This document shows positions 26,288-35,168 of a stretch of 64,000 nt of DNA, one piece after another. A program made the position numbers and the translations under genes. Origin of the DNA: Flavobacterium tructae (GTDB lineage: Bacteria; Bacteroidota; Bacteroidia; Flavobacteriales; Flavobacteriaceae); NCBI RefSeq assembly GCF_002217475.1, contig NZ_MUHH01000032.1, positions 1-64,000 on the forward strand. Direction: 5' to 3'. The notes beneath the pieces are model-generated. The model had not been told where the DNA came from and did no database searches. It saw only the letters and a program-made list of their open reading frames with translations. Every line of letters begins with the position of its first letter. Positions within the stretch are counted from its first letter, which is position 1.

Positions 26288-27001
26288 TTAATTTCTGGTG
26301 ACCATTGTGGTTTCTTTTCTAGCGGCGATTTCTAATAAAAAAGGATTTCCTTCTTCATCAAACATCGTCATATTTAGAGCGTCCAACAAAATCAGATTTT
26401 TCGAAACGCCTCCTTTAAATTTATTATAAGAGAGGTTTAACTCAGACAAATGACCTAATTTTTCTAATTCATTTGGAATTTCTCCTTCAAAATTATTATC
26501 AAACAAGCTCAGGTTTTCCAAAACACCAAAGTTGCTTACTTCTTTACTCAAACTCCCTGACAATTTGTTCTGATTTAAAAGCAAAACTTTCAAAGTTTTT
26601 ATCGTATAAATTGACCCCGGCAACTGCCCCTGAATTTCATTATTAAACAAAGCAAGTGTTTCTAATTGACTTAATTTTCCAATCTCCAAAGGAAGCTGTC
26701 CCTGAATTTTATTGTCGTGTAAATCGATCGTAATCAAATTAACCAAAGTCAACAATTCTACTGGCAGATTTCCCTGCAAATTATTATTTGCCAAATGAAG
26801 TCCGACGACTTTACCATTTTCAACTTTTACCCCATACCAGGTAGCTACCGAAAGGGATAAATCCCATTTTACCTTCCATTCCGATCCGTTTGTTGCTTCA
26901 TACAATTTGATAAGCGCCTCTTTCTCTTTATCTGAAACGGTATCAGCAAAAATAGCAGGCGAAAAAATAAAAGCCAGAAAAAAAAGGACTAAGCTTTTCA
27001 T
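26288..27001 (-). CDS. Exported leucine-rich-repeat protein
   Basis: 237 residues. Signal peptide MKSLVLFFLAFIFSPAIFA, then an N-terminal cap (DKEKEALIKLYEATNGSEWKVKWDLS...VATWYGVKVENGKVVGLHL) of the kind that precedes plant-type LRRs in Bacteroidota. About five 24-residue repeats of the form LPxElxxLxxLxxLxLxxNxxxGxxP follow (about 75-210). Presumably secreted or periplasmic and protein-binding. No type IX secretion C-terminal domain is visible. Confidence 0.8.
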   Translation of the reverse strand: MKSLVLFFLAFIFSPAIFADTVSDKEKEALIKLYEATNGSEWKVKWDLSLSVATWYGVKVENGKVVGLHLANNNLQGNLPVELLTLVNLITIDLHDNKIQGQLPLEIGKLSQLETLALFNNEIQGQLPGSIYTIKTLKVLLLNQNKLSGSLSKEVSNFGVLENLSLFDNNFEGEIPNELEKLGHLSELNLSYNKFKGGVSKNLILLDALNMTMFDEEGNPFLLEIAARKETTMVTRN

Positions 27002-27180
27002 TACAAGATTGGGGATTTATTGATGCCATAAAATTATACATTTCATAGTTATAAAGCGCATAATGTCGATAAAGTGTTGATAAAATTTAATTTAATCAAA
27101 ATTTTACTACTTTATTCAAAGATGCAATTTGTGAGATTTTTTGTTTAAATTTGAGCAACTAATCCTAAAAACCTCATATT

Positions 27181-27669
27181 ATGGAATTTAACCCTGTTGC
27201 ATTATTCTTATCAGCAATCGTAACACTAGCTGTTGGTTTTATCTGGTACAACCCTAAAGTGTTCGGAACCATCTGGATGAGAGAGAACAATCTCACTCCG
27301 GAAGACTTACAAAAAGGAAATATGCTGAAAATATTCGGTCTTACGTATCTTTTCTCGTTAATGATTACCGTAATTTTAATGTCTCTTACCATTCATCAAA
27401 CAGGTGCTTTGGGAATGGTGGGCGGGCCTCCTTTAGTAGCCAGTGCCAAACCATCGTTTGCTGCTTTTATGAATGACTATGGAACAGCATACCGCACGTT
27501 TAAACACGGAACTCTTCACGGATTTATGTCAGCACTCTTTTTTGTCTTTCCTGTAATTGGAATCAACGGCTTGTTCGAAAGAAAATCATGGAAATATATC
27601 TTTATTCATGCAGGTTACTGGGCAGTTTGCCTTACTTTGATGGGTGGAATTATCTGTGCATTTGCCTAA
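27181..27669 (+). CDS. DUF1761 family membrane protein
   Basis: 162 residues with about four hydrophobic segments. The start MEFNPVALFLSAIVTLAVGFIWYNPKVFGTIWMRE carries the WYNPKVFG...W motif of the DUF1761 family of small inner-membrane proteins. Function unknown. It diverges from the LRR gene, and a good terminator follows. A possible -7 box TAAATTTG (27146-27153) sits about 28 bases before the start, but its spacing to the nearest TTG is short. Confidence 0.8.
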   Translation: MEFNPVALFLSAIVTLAVGFIWYNPKVFGTIWMRENNLTPEDLQKGNMLKIFGLTYLFSLMITVILMSLTIHQTGALGMVGGPPLVASAKPSFAAFMNDYGTAYRTFKHGTLHGFMSALFFVFPVIGINGLFERKSWKYIFIHAGYWAVCLTLMGGIICAFA

Positions 27670-27682
27670 CTCTAAAAAATAC

Positions 27683-27718
27683 AAACCCGTTTGAAATTAA
27701 ATCTCAAACGGGTTTTCT
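27683..27718 (+). terminator. Terminator after DUF1761
   Basis: AAACCCGTTTGA / TCAAACGGGTTT 12-bp stem with a 9-base loop and a T-run, 14 bases after the stop. Confidence 0.9.
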
Positions 27719-27786
27719 TAATAATAACTTAAACCAGTTGAGTTCTTATAAATATTCTCTAATTTTGAAGAAATTAGCTCCCTCAT

Positions 27787-28932
27787 TTGACTACAACTTA
27801 TTCTTTCGAAATATACAATAGCGCATCACTACTGCCCTTGGAATGGAATTCTCTGGCGGCCGCTAATATCTTTTTAACCAAAGAATACCTGGAAGTCCTG
27901 GAAAACTCCTGTCCGGTAAATATGATATGTCATTTTATTGGAATTTTCAGTGATAGTAAACTGGTCGGAATTGTTCTGACCCAATTTCTATTTACGGAGA
28001 AACTGGAATCATTCGGTGAACGCGATCAATGTTTGAAAACTTCGGTGCGAAATTTTGCTTTTAAGAATTTTGCCTCTCATGTATTATTTGTCGGAAACAA
28101 TATGCTTACCGGACAAAATGCGTTTATATTTGCCTCAGACATCAAACAATCAATTGCTTTAAAAACACTACACAAAGCCATTAATCAGCTTAAAAAAAAC
28201 CTGAAAGCAAGCGGAAGAAAGGTTCACATTACCAGCATAAAAGATTTTACAGCTACCGAAATTATTCCTTTACAAAACGAATTCAAAAACAATTATACGT
28301 TTTCAACTCAGCCTAATATGGTTTTTGAAATCCATAAAGACTGGGCATCTGAACAAGATTATATCAACGCTTTATCAAAAAAATATCGGGATCAGTACAA
28401 ACGGGCACGAAAAAAAGCAGACGGAATTGTAAAGCAAAAAATGTCTTTGGCCGACATTAAGAAATATGAAGATGTTATTTACGATTTGTATTTTCATGTG
28501 GCCAAAAATGCCCCTTTTAATACTTTTTTCTTAGCCCGAAATCACTTTAGTTTTTTCAAAGAAATTATGAAAGATGATTTTCTGTTTTACGGCTATTTTT
28601 TAGAAGAAAAACTAATCGGATTCAATACCTTAATTAAAAACGGAAGCGCGATGGACACGTACTTTTTAGGGTACGACGAGACCATTCAACGCGAAAAAAT
28701 GCTGTATTTAAATATGCTTTATGACATGATTGCCTACTCTATCAATCATGGTTTTAAAGAAGTGGTATTTGCCAGAACCGCTCTTGAAATCAAAAGCTCT
28801 GTCGGAGCAAAACCAGTCAAAATGTATGGATTGATAACGCACAGCAATACTCTGATCAACCACAATATTGGCCGATTGTTTAGCTATCTGGAACCCAAAA
28901 CCGACTGGCAAGAGCGAAATCCGTTTAAATAA
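27787..28932 (+). CDS. FemAB/GNAT-like protein with TTG start
   Basis: 381 residues. The fold resembles peptidoglycan-bridge/FemAB or GNAT acyltransferases: a DWASEQDYINALSKKYRDQYKRARKKADGI segment in the middle and YFLEEKLIGFNTLIKNGSAMDTYFLGYD near 270-300. Exact substrate unknown. A TAG stop lies in frame at 27775-27777 and the only start candidate before a well-formed N-terminus (TTYSFEIYNSASLLPLEWN) is TTG at 27787. The first in-frame ATG would remove 45 residues. An unusual but well-supported start. Confidence 0.65.
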   Translation: MTTTYSFEIYNSASLLPLEWNSLAAANIFLTKEYLEVLENSCPVNMICHFIGIFSDSKLVGIVLTQFLFTEKLESFGERDQCLKTSVRNFAFKNFASHVLFVGNNMLTGQNAFIFASDIKQSIALKTLHKAINQLKKNLKASGRKVHITSIKDFTATEIIPLQNEFKNNYTFSTQPNMVFEIHKDWASEQDYINALSKKYRDQYKRARKKADGIVKQKMSLADIKKYEDVIYDLYFHVAKNAPFNTFFLARNHFSFFKEIMKDDFLFYGYFLEEKLIGFNTLIKNGSAMDTYFLGYDETIQREKMLYLNMLYDMIAYSINHGFKEVVFARTALEIKSSVGAKPVKMYGLITHSNTLINHNIGRLFSYLEPKTDWQERNPFK

Positions 28933-28934
28933 AT

Positions 28935-29050
28935 ACTGATTTTAGATTGAAGATTAACGACTGCAGATTTCTGATTTGCTATTAGTCGATAGTAAACACC
29001 ATCTATTTTTTACAGGTCTTATACATCTGAAATCAAAAATCGAAAGCGAT
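28935..29050. repeat. Low-complexity GATT/AGATT repeat patch
   Basis: TTTTAGATTGAAGATTAACG and GATTTCTGATTTGC words, later GAAATCAAAAATCGAAA, belong to the same simple repeat style as 15.72-15.78 and 46.37-46.43 kb. No gene. Confidence 0.4.
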
Positions 29051-29064
29051 TATACAGATCATTC

Positions 29065-29235
29065 CTATGGAACTCATTAAAAACACCTCCCTATTTTCAA
29101 CGGATTAAAATCCGTTGCTACAACATATACATTCCTTCGGAATTTTGAAGGCAACTCCGCTAGGAATGGAATATCTATAGAAATAAATTCGGCCACCGTT
29201 TTTTAGCCCCATCGGGGCGATACCTTTCACAATCA
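29065..29235. repeat. Multi-hairpin intergenic element
   Basis: Three short palindromes lie in a row: AACGGATTAAAATCCGTT (29099-29116), an ATTCCT...AGGAAT pair (29130-29167) and GCCCCATCGGGGC (29206-29218). They sit just beyond the stop of the lipid-kinase gene. This looks like a structured dispersed repeat or remnant, not a simple terminator. Confidence 0.5.
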
Positions 29236-29256
29236 GTTTTACACAGACTATAAAAA

Positions 29257-30126
29257 CTACGGAATTGCAATTTTCATCTGCTTGTGCAGAATGTGAATTT
29301 CCAAATCCGTTTGTGCGCCGCAATACTCGCCATCAATCTGAAAATTTACAGGATAGTCTGTTTTTATCATTGCTTTATCTGTGGAAATAATTACAATATC
29401 ATCCGAATCAATAGGCATGTTTCCGGTGATAATTTTTCCGATCAGCAGTAAATCAAGGCTTTTTAAAATAACCAATTCGAACTTCCCGTCATTCATTACG
29501 CCATTTGGATTTATTACGACACCGGTTCCATATTTCTGAGAATTAGCAATCACTATCATTCTTGCAGTATGCTCCACGGTTTTGTTATTAGCCGAGATTG
29601 TAGCCACAAAGGGTTCTTCCGATTCTTTTAAAGCCGAATATGCCTGTAAGGCGTAACCCCATAAACCGCGCAAATTACTCTCTTCGTAATTTTTTACCAG
29701 ATTGGCGTTTACGCCAATATCACTCAAATGAATACTTTTTTTGCCATTGATAGCAATCATATCCATTTCGATATATTGATGTAAAAAAGCAATTTTCAGG
29801 TTCTCCTCAAGTGCATCCGGCAGGTTTAAATCAACTGATAATCCATTGGCCGAACCAGCAGGCAAAATACCAATAATGATATCAAACTGCTCCATGGCTT
29901 CAGCAACCATTTTTATGGTTCCGTCTCCACCGGCTACCACAATACGCTCAGGATGATACTGATTGTAAAGGATTTGTATTTCTTTTTGATCATGCTGCCC
30001 GGTGGTTTCATAAACTTCCAGATCAAAATGATGCGCAACAGAAAACTCCTGTACAGCGGCTATTAAATCGGATTTATCCAGATCTCCAGAAATAGGATTT
30101 ACAACAAATAAGATATTCTTTTTCAA
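29257..30126 (-). CDS. Diacylglycerol kinase family lipid kinase (YegS/DgkB-like)
   Basis: 289 residues. The catalytic domain motif NPISG near the N-terminus and VVAGGDGTIKMVAEAM (about 62-77), with GILPAGSANGLSVDLNLP, define the DAGK/LCB kinase fold. It phosphorylates a lipid hydroxyl using ATP at the inner face of the membrane; the exact lipid (diacylglycerol, sphingoid base or other) is not shown by the sequence. It diverges, with a 62-base gap, from an App1-type phosphatidate phosphatase gene, so the two may act on the same lipid pool in opposite directions. Confidence 0.88.
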   Translation of the reverse strand: MKKNILFVVNPISGDLDKSDLIAAVQEFSVAHHFDLEVYETTGQHDQKEIQILYNQYHPERIVVAGGDGTIKMVAEAMEQFDIIIGILPAGSANGLSVDLNLPDALEENLKIAFLHQYIEMDMIAINGKKSIHLSDIGVNANLVKNYEESNLRGLWGYALQAYSALKESEEPFVATISANNKTVEHTARMIVIANSQKYGTGVVINPNGVMNDGKFELVILKSLDLLLIGKIITGNMPIDSDDIVIISTDKAMIKTDYPVNFQIDGEYCGAQTDLEIHILHKQMKIAIP

Positions 30127-30188
30127 AGTTTTATTTTTAAAATCAATTAAAATAATTAATTTACATCATCCATAAATATACACAATTA

Positions 30189-31151
30189 ATGAAACCAATT
30201 TTACAATTATATCGCGGTTATGCCAATGAAGAAGAATTAATTGTAATGGGACATGTTTTCAGAAGAACGTATGAATATGATTATCAGAAAAAAAACTTCA
30301 AAAATGCCACTTCGATCATCAATCAGTTCAGAATAAAAACGATTAAAAATTTTGATGTTTATCTAAAATGTGGCAATCAGGAAATTCACACTAAAACCCT
30401 GGACGACGGCTATTTCAAATTTTGTATTCCACTGGAGAAAGAAACGCCCTTTGGGTGGATTGAATACGAAGTCAGCATCAAACACAAGACTGAAACAATA
30501 ACTGAAAAAGGCAGTTTCATAAGACCACACAAAGGCAAACTGGGCATCATCTCCGATATTGATGATACTTTTTTGATTTCGCATACCGGAAATTTCTTCC
30601 GGAAAATATATGTCCTTTTATTTAAAAATGTCAACGACCGTAAAGTTTTTAAAGGTGTTGTACCGCATTACCAAGCTTTAAGTTCAGCCGGACGAAATAA
30701 TAAGGAAGAAGAAAATGCCTTTTTTTATGTATCGAGCAGCGAATGGAATTTGTATCGATTCATCGTCAAATTTACCAAAATACATCATCTGCCAAGAGCC
30801 GTAATTCTTTTGAAAGATATCAAAAGAGGAATCCCTGATTTTTTCATGAGCGGACGCGGAAACCATGATCATAAATTCGACAAAATAAAACACGTTTTAG
30901 AATTCTACCCCAATCTTAAATACGTTTTATTAGGAGACGATTCGCAACACGACCCCATTTTGTACGAGCGAATCTGTAAAATCTTTCCGGTTACTGTAAA
31001 GGCAGTTTACATCAGACAGACTGGCAAACACAAAAAAGAAGCCACTAAAACGATTATGAAAAACCTCGAAAACTTAGAGGTCTCTGTTTGTTATTATAAA
31101 GACAGCAGTGAAGCCATTATGCACTCTAAATCTATTGGTCTTATCTCGTGA
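30189..31151 (+). CDS. App1-family phosphatidate phosphatase (DUF2183)
   Basis: 320 residues. The HAD-like catalytic motif ISDIDDTFLIS (about 118-128), FFYVSSSEWNLYRFI (about 178-192) and LLGDDSQHDP (about 248-257) match the App1/DUF2183 family, which dephosphorylates phosphatidate. A preceding beta-rich domain (about 30-110, IHTKTLDDGYFKF...WIEYEVSIKHK) is usual for the family. No signal peptide, so it is probably cytoplasmic or membrane-associated. Divergent from the lipid kinase gene. Confidence 0.87.
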   Translation: MKPILQLYRGYANEEELIVMGHVFRRTYEYDYQKKNFKNATSIINQFRIKTIKNFDVYLKCGNQEIHTKTLDDGYFKFCIPLEKETPFGWIEYEVSIKHKTETITEKGSFIRPHKGKLGIISDIDDTFLISHTGNFFRKIYVLLFKNVNDRKVFKGVVPHYQALSSAGRNNKEEENAFFYVSSSEWNLYRFIVKFTKIHHLPRAVILLKDIKRGIPDFFMSGRGNHDHKFDKIKHVLEFYPNLKYVLLGDDSQHDPILYERICKIFPVTVKAVYIRQTGKHKKEATKTIMKNLENLEVSVCYYKDSSEAIMHSKSIGLIS

Positions 31152-31241
31152 AATGTGATTTGTAAGATGTGAAATGTGAAATATGTGGAGTAAATATAGT
31201 GTGTCTTCGATTTTTTACAAGGGATGGTAAACTTCAGACAT

Positions 31242-31280
31242 AAAAAAAACTTTGCCAAAGTTCAAGCCTTTGACAAAGTT
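31242..31280 (-). terminator. Terminator of the ABC-F gene
   Basis: AACTTTG(C/T)CAAAG-type stem (31249-31259 with 31268-31279) ending in a long T-run on the minus strand, about 30 bases after the stop. Confidence 0.75.
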
Positions 31281-31308
31281 ATATATTCATTTCAAAACTG
31301 AAAACTAA

Positions 31309-33222
31309 TTAAGCATTAAAGTTATCAATCTTTTCCTGAACGATTTCCCAATCCAGCAACAATTGATCTAAATCTTCTTTCTTTTTGTTGTATGCAGTAA
31401 AAAACGAAGCATCTTCAATATGTTTGTCATAATTAGAAGCCAGCATTTTATCATCGTGCTGAATGTCTTTTTCTAATTGTTTGATTTGACTCTCTACCTT
31501 ACTCAATCGGTTTTGAAGTGCTTTTCCTTTTTTCTGATCTTCGTATGACGTTTTCTTAGATTCTTTTGGAGCGGCTTCTTTTACGACATCTTTTTTCTCT
31601 ACCTCACGCATGTTTTCAAGATTACGCTGCTCTAAGAAGTAGTTAATATCTCCTAAATATTCTCTGATCTTTTGATCTTTGAATTCATAAACGATGTTCG
31701 ACATTCCCTGAAGGAAATCTCTATCGTGAGAAACCAATAATAAAGTTCCTCCAAATTTTTGAAGTGCTGCTTTTAAAACGTTCTTCGATTTAATATCCAG
31801 GTGATTTGTAGGCTCATCCATCAGTAAAACATTGATAGGCTGCAACAACAATTTACAAAGTGCCAAACGGTTGCGTTCACCTCCTGAAAGTACCTTTACT
31901 TTTTTCTCCACATCGTCTCCGCGGAATAAAAAGGATCCCAGCATATCACGAACTTTCATACGGTTTGTGTCTGTAGCAGCATCTTCCATAGTTTGAAGCA
32001 ACGTAATTTCTCCATCAAGATATTCAGCCTGATTTTGAGCAAAATATCCTAACTGAACATTGTGTCCTAATTTGATGTTCCCCTGGTACTCAAATTCGTT
32101 TACAAGAGCTTTAATGAAAGTCGATTTTCCTTGTCCGTTTTGTCCCACAAAGGCAATTTTACTTCCTCTTTCTACCAATAAACTAATATCTTTCAGAATC
32201 GTTTTGTCTCCGTAAGCTTTGGTAACGTTTTCAGCTTCGATTACTACTTTTCCAGGTTCTTTTGAAACCGGAAACGAAATATTCATTACCGAATTATCAT
32301 CTTCATCTACTTCGATTCTTTCTACTTTATCTAACTTTTTAATTAATGATTGCGCCATCGAAGCTTTAGAAGCTTTTGCACGGAACTTTTCAATTAATTT
32401 TTCTGTCTCTTCTATTTTCTTTGCCTGATTCTTCTGAGTCGCCAATTGTTTTTCACGAATCTCGTGACGCAATTCTAAATACTGAGAATATGGCTTATTA
32501 AAATCATATGCTTTTCCTAAGGAAATTTCGATGGTACGGTTAGTCACATTATCCAAAAACATTTTATCGTGCGAAACGATTACCACAACTCCGGGATAGT
32601 TACGAAGGAAACTTTCTAACCAAATGATACTCTCAATATCCAGGTGATTCGTTGGCTCATCCAGAAGTAATACATCATTAGATTGCAATAACAGTTTTGC
32701 CAATTCGATACGCATTCTCCAACCTCCTGAAAATGTTTCAGTTTGGTTATTGAAAACTTCTCTTTTGAAACCTAACCCTAAAAGAATTTTCTCTGTATCT
32801 CCTACATAGTTGTAACCTCCAAGAAGATCAAAACGATGGGTATAATCAGACAAATCTTCAATGATCTGACCGTATTCCTCACTTTCATAATCGGTTCTGG
32901 TCACCAACTGATGATTAATTTCTTCTAGTTTTTTCTCAACAATTTTAATTTCAGTAAAAGCCTCATACGCTTCTTCCAACACCGTTCTTCCACGTTCAAA
33001 ATCAATATCCTGACGCAAAAACCCCATTCGGATATCTTTCTCCTGGGAAATAACCCCTGAATCAGGAGCAAAATCTCTTGCTAACATTTTAAGCATTGTA
33101 GATTTACCCGCTCCGTTTTTACCAACAAGACCTACGCGGTCGCCGGCACCTAAACGAAAAGTAACTTCTTCAAATAAATATGTTCCTCCAAAAGAAACCG
33201 AAAGATTGTGTATATTAAGCAT
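31309..33222 (-). CDS. ABC-F family ATPase
   Basis: 637 residues with two ABC modules. Module 1 has Walker A GLVGKNGAGKST and signature FSGGWRMRIELAKLL; module 2 has FVGQNGQGKSTF and LSGGERNRLALCKLL, each followed by LLLDEPTNHLD or LLMDEPTNHLD. A charged linker (about 235-300) joins them, and a C-terminal coiled coil (about 540-637, LQNRLSKVESQIKQLEKDI...) resembles Uup-type proteins. No membrane domain, as expected for ribosome-acting ABC-F factors. Start MLNIHNLSVSFGG is typical. Confidence 0.92.
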   Translation of the reverse strand: MLNIHNLSVSFGGTYLFEEVTFRLGAGDRVGLVGKNGAGKSTMLKMLARDFAPDSGVISQEKDIRMGFLRQDIDFERGRTVLEEAYEAFTEIKIVEKKLEEINHQLVTRTDYESEEYGQIIEDLSDYTHRFDLLGGYNYVGDTEKILLGLGFKREVFNNQTETFSGGWRMRIELAKLLLQSNDVLLLDEPTNHLDIESIIWLESFLRNYPGVVVIVSHDKMFLDNVTNRTIEISLGKAYDFNKPYSQYLELRHEIREKQLATQKNQAKKIEETEKLIEKFRAKASKASMAQSLIKKLDKVERIEVDEDDNSVMNISFPVSKEPGKVVIEAENVTKAYGDKTILKDISLLVERGSKIAFVGQNGQGKSTFIKALVNEFEYQGNIKLGHNVQLGYFAQNQAEYLDGEITLLQTMEDAATDTNRMKVRDMLGSFLFRGDDVEKKVKVLSGGERNRLALCKLLLQPINVLLMDEPTNHLDIKSKNVLKAALQKFGGTLLLVSHDRDFLQGMSNIVYEFKDQKIREYLGDINYFLEQRNLENMREVEKKDVVKEAAPKESKKTSYEDQKKGKALQNRLSKVESQIKQLEKDIQHDDKMLASNYDKHIEDASFFTAYNKKKEDLDQLLLDWEIVQEKIDNFNA

Positions 33223-33403
33223 AATTTGTAACTATTATAACAAGGAGTAAAGGCTTTAAGTGCCTTATTTACTTTACTTTTTGAAAGTGCAAAAGTATGA
33301 CAATTAATTTAAGTTTCGACTGTCGTTTTAAAAACAAATCGTACTGGGCTTTTTCACGCTAAAAACTCTTTTTTATCCTTTAACCTCTTTTGTTTGAACA
33401 ATA

Positions 33404-33443
33404 AAAAAACGGATAGAAGTCTAAAAAGACTTTTATCCGTTTA
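33404..33443 (-). terminator. Terminator of the TerC-like gene
   Basis: AAACGGATAGAAGTCT (33407-33422) pairs with AGACTTTTATCCGTTT (33427-33442) with one mismatch; the minus-strand T-run corresponds to the A-run before 33410. It lies 22 bases after the stop. Confidence 0.85.
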
Positions 33444-33464
33444 ATAAAACATTTATTGTGCTCC

Positions 33465-34463
33465 TTATGCCTCTTTTGGCTCCGGTAACATTACTGATGC
33501 AATTACCGAAATTGCCAGAATCCCTCCAATTACAAGCAATGAATACAGAGATTCAATATGATAAAACGGAGAAATAATCATTTTTACTCCGATAAACGAA
33601 AGAATTATAGCCAAACCATATTGCAATTTACTGAACAAGTGAATGAAGTTATCCAATAAGAAGAATAACGCTCTAAGTCCCAAAATAGCAAAAATGTTAG
33701 AGGTATAAAGAATAAAAGGATCACTAGAAATGGCAAAAATTGCCGGTATAGAATCGACTGCGAACAATAAATCGGTAAACTCAATTACAGCAACTACTAC
33801 TAAAAGTGGGGTTGCCAGTTTTTTTCCGTTTTCGAATGTAAAGAATTTATCTCCATCGTATTTATCGCTAACGCTGAAAAACTTTCTGATTAATCTTGCT
33901 CCTTTGGTGTTATTGTAATCTTCTTCATCGTCCTCATCACCAGCAGACCATGACTTGATTCCTGCATAAACCAGAAACAATCCGAAAGCTGTCATAATTA
34001 AGTTGATATCGTATTTGAAACCAGCAATTCCAACCAGACTTAAAAGCTTGTTTAAATAAGTCAGTTCGATAAGAAATGCTCCTGAGAAAATAAAAATAGC
34101 TCTTAAAACCAATGCTCCGATAATACCCCAAAATAAAACTTTGTGCTTGTTGTGATTGGCTACGTCAAAAAACTTGAATACTAATATAAATACAAAAAGA
34201 TTGTCAACTGAAAGTGCTTTTTCAATCCAATACGCCGATTGAAATTCATAAAATTTTGCCGATCCGGCGAAGTAATAAACCAAACCACTAAAAATCATCG
34301 CTAAACTAATCCATACTAATGACCAGGTTACTGCTTCTTTATTACTTACGACATGGCTTTTTTTGTTGAAAATTCCCAAATCCAACAATAGCATGATCAC
34401 TACTGCAATGGCAAAGACAATTATTAATCCCGGATGTTCTGAAAAAATAGGGTGCTGATTCAT
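33465..34463 (-). CDS. TerC family integral membrane protein
   Basis: 332 residues with about eight or nine membrane helices. Diagnostic features are the paired acidic motifs WIEKALSVDNLFVFILVF (about 80-97) and VVAVIEFTDLLFAVDSIPAIFAIS (about 223-246), and GLRALFFLLDNFIHLF. TerC/Alx family proteins are thought to move metal ions such as manganese. There are no other tellurite-resistance genes nearby, so a general metal-homeostasis role is more likely than tellurite resistance. Confidence 0.9.
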   Translation of the reverse strand: MNQHPIFSEHPGLIIVFAIAVVIMLLLDLGIFNKKSHVVSNKEAVTWSLVWISLAMIFSGLVYYFAGSAKFYEFQSAYWIEKALSVDNLFVFILVFKFFDVANHNKHKVLFWGIIGALVLRAIFIFSGAFLIELTYLNKLLSLVGIAGFKYDINLIMTAFGLFLVYAGIKSWSAGDEDDEEDYNNTKGARLIRKFFSVSDKYDGDKFFTFENGKKLATPLLVVVAVIEFTDLLFAVDSIPAIFAISSDPFILYTSNIFAILGLRALFFLLDNFIHLFSKLQYGLAIILSFIGVKMIISPFYHIESLYSLLVIGGILAISVIASVMLPEPKEA

Positions 34464-34662
34464 TTTTGAATATTACTATGTTAGTTTTTTTTACAGACTC
34501 ATTTCAGCATAACAACTCTTCCTGCTTCTTTTGCGGAAAATATATTCTTGCTCTGAAGTCCATTTTCATTTCGCGCAATATTACAACTAACCAACTAAAA
34601 GAACAAGGGGAAAACATAAGAACTCCTGATATTCTTTCAACACAGAATACAAACTAAAATAG

Positions 34663-34670
34663 TATCTTTG
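34663..34670 (+). promoter_or_regulatory. -7-like box TATCTTTG
   Basis: An exact TAnnTTTG box 113 bases before the DUF983 gene. No TTG is found 19-21 bases upstream, so it is only a candidate. The ~320 bases between TerC and DUF983 hold nothing else recognisable. Confidence 0.35.
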
Positions 34671-34782
34671 TGCTACTCTTCTCCGTAAGATAAATTTTAA
34701 ATATTTTTGTCAGAATCAAAATGTTTTACTCTAAAACAAAAATTGATTCTCTACAACGCCAACAATTAATTGAATTGCAACC

Positions 34783-35166
34783 ATGTTAAAGAAAGGATCT
34801 AAACTAAACAGTATACTAACAGGAAGCTGCCCAAGATGTCACAAAGAAAGTATGTATTCAGACCGAAATCCGCTTCATTTGACAAAGGTGCTAAAAATGA
34901 ACGAAAATTGTAGTCACTGTGGATTAAAATACCAGATAGAACCATCGTTTTTTTATGGTGCTATGTATGTTAGTTATGGTTTAAATGTTGCAGTCGGAAT
35001 TGCGGCTTTTATCGTTTCGTTTGTATTTTTCAAAACGTCAGTCGAGGAATCTTTTCTGATCATTGTTGCAACGTTGATTCTATTATTCCCATTTGTCTTA
35101 AGACTTTCGAGAAATCTGTACATTAACATGTTTGTTTCTTATGATCCGGAAGCGGGATCGAAATAA
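34783..35166 (+). CDS. DUF983 membrane protein
   Basis: 127 residues. Two CxxC pairs (SCPRCHKESMY and NCSHCGLKY) form a zinc-ribbon-like head, followed by two membrane helices (about 61-85 and 88-108). This is the DUF983 family seen in Bacteroidota and alphaproteobacteria. Function unknown. The stop lies two bases from the stop of the converging FAD oxidoreductase gene. Confidence 0.82.
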   Translation: MLKKGSKLNSILTGSCPRCHKESMYSDRNPLHLTKVLKMNENCSHCGLKYQIEPSFFYGAMYVSYGLNVAVGIAAFIVSFVFFKTSVEESFLIIVATLILLFPFVLRLSRNLYINMFVSYDPEAGSK

Positions 35167-35168
35167 AG

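Noticed and set aside
33465-34463. Tellurite resistance island
   Set aside because: Only a lone TerC-family gene is present, without terZABDEF partners.
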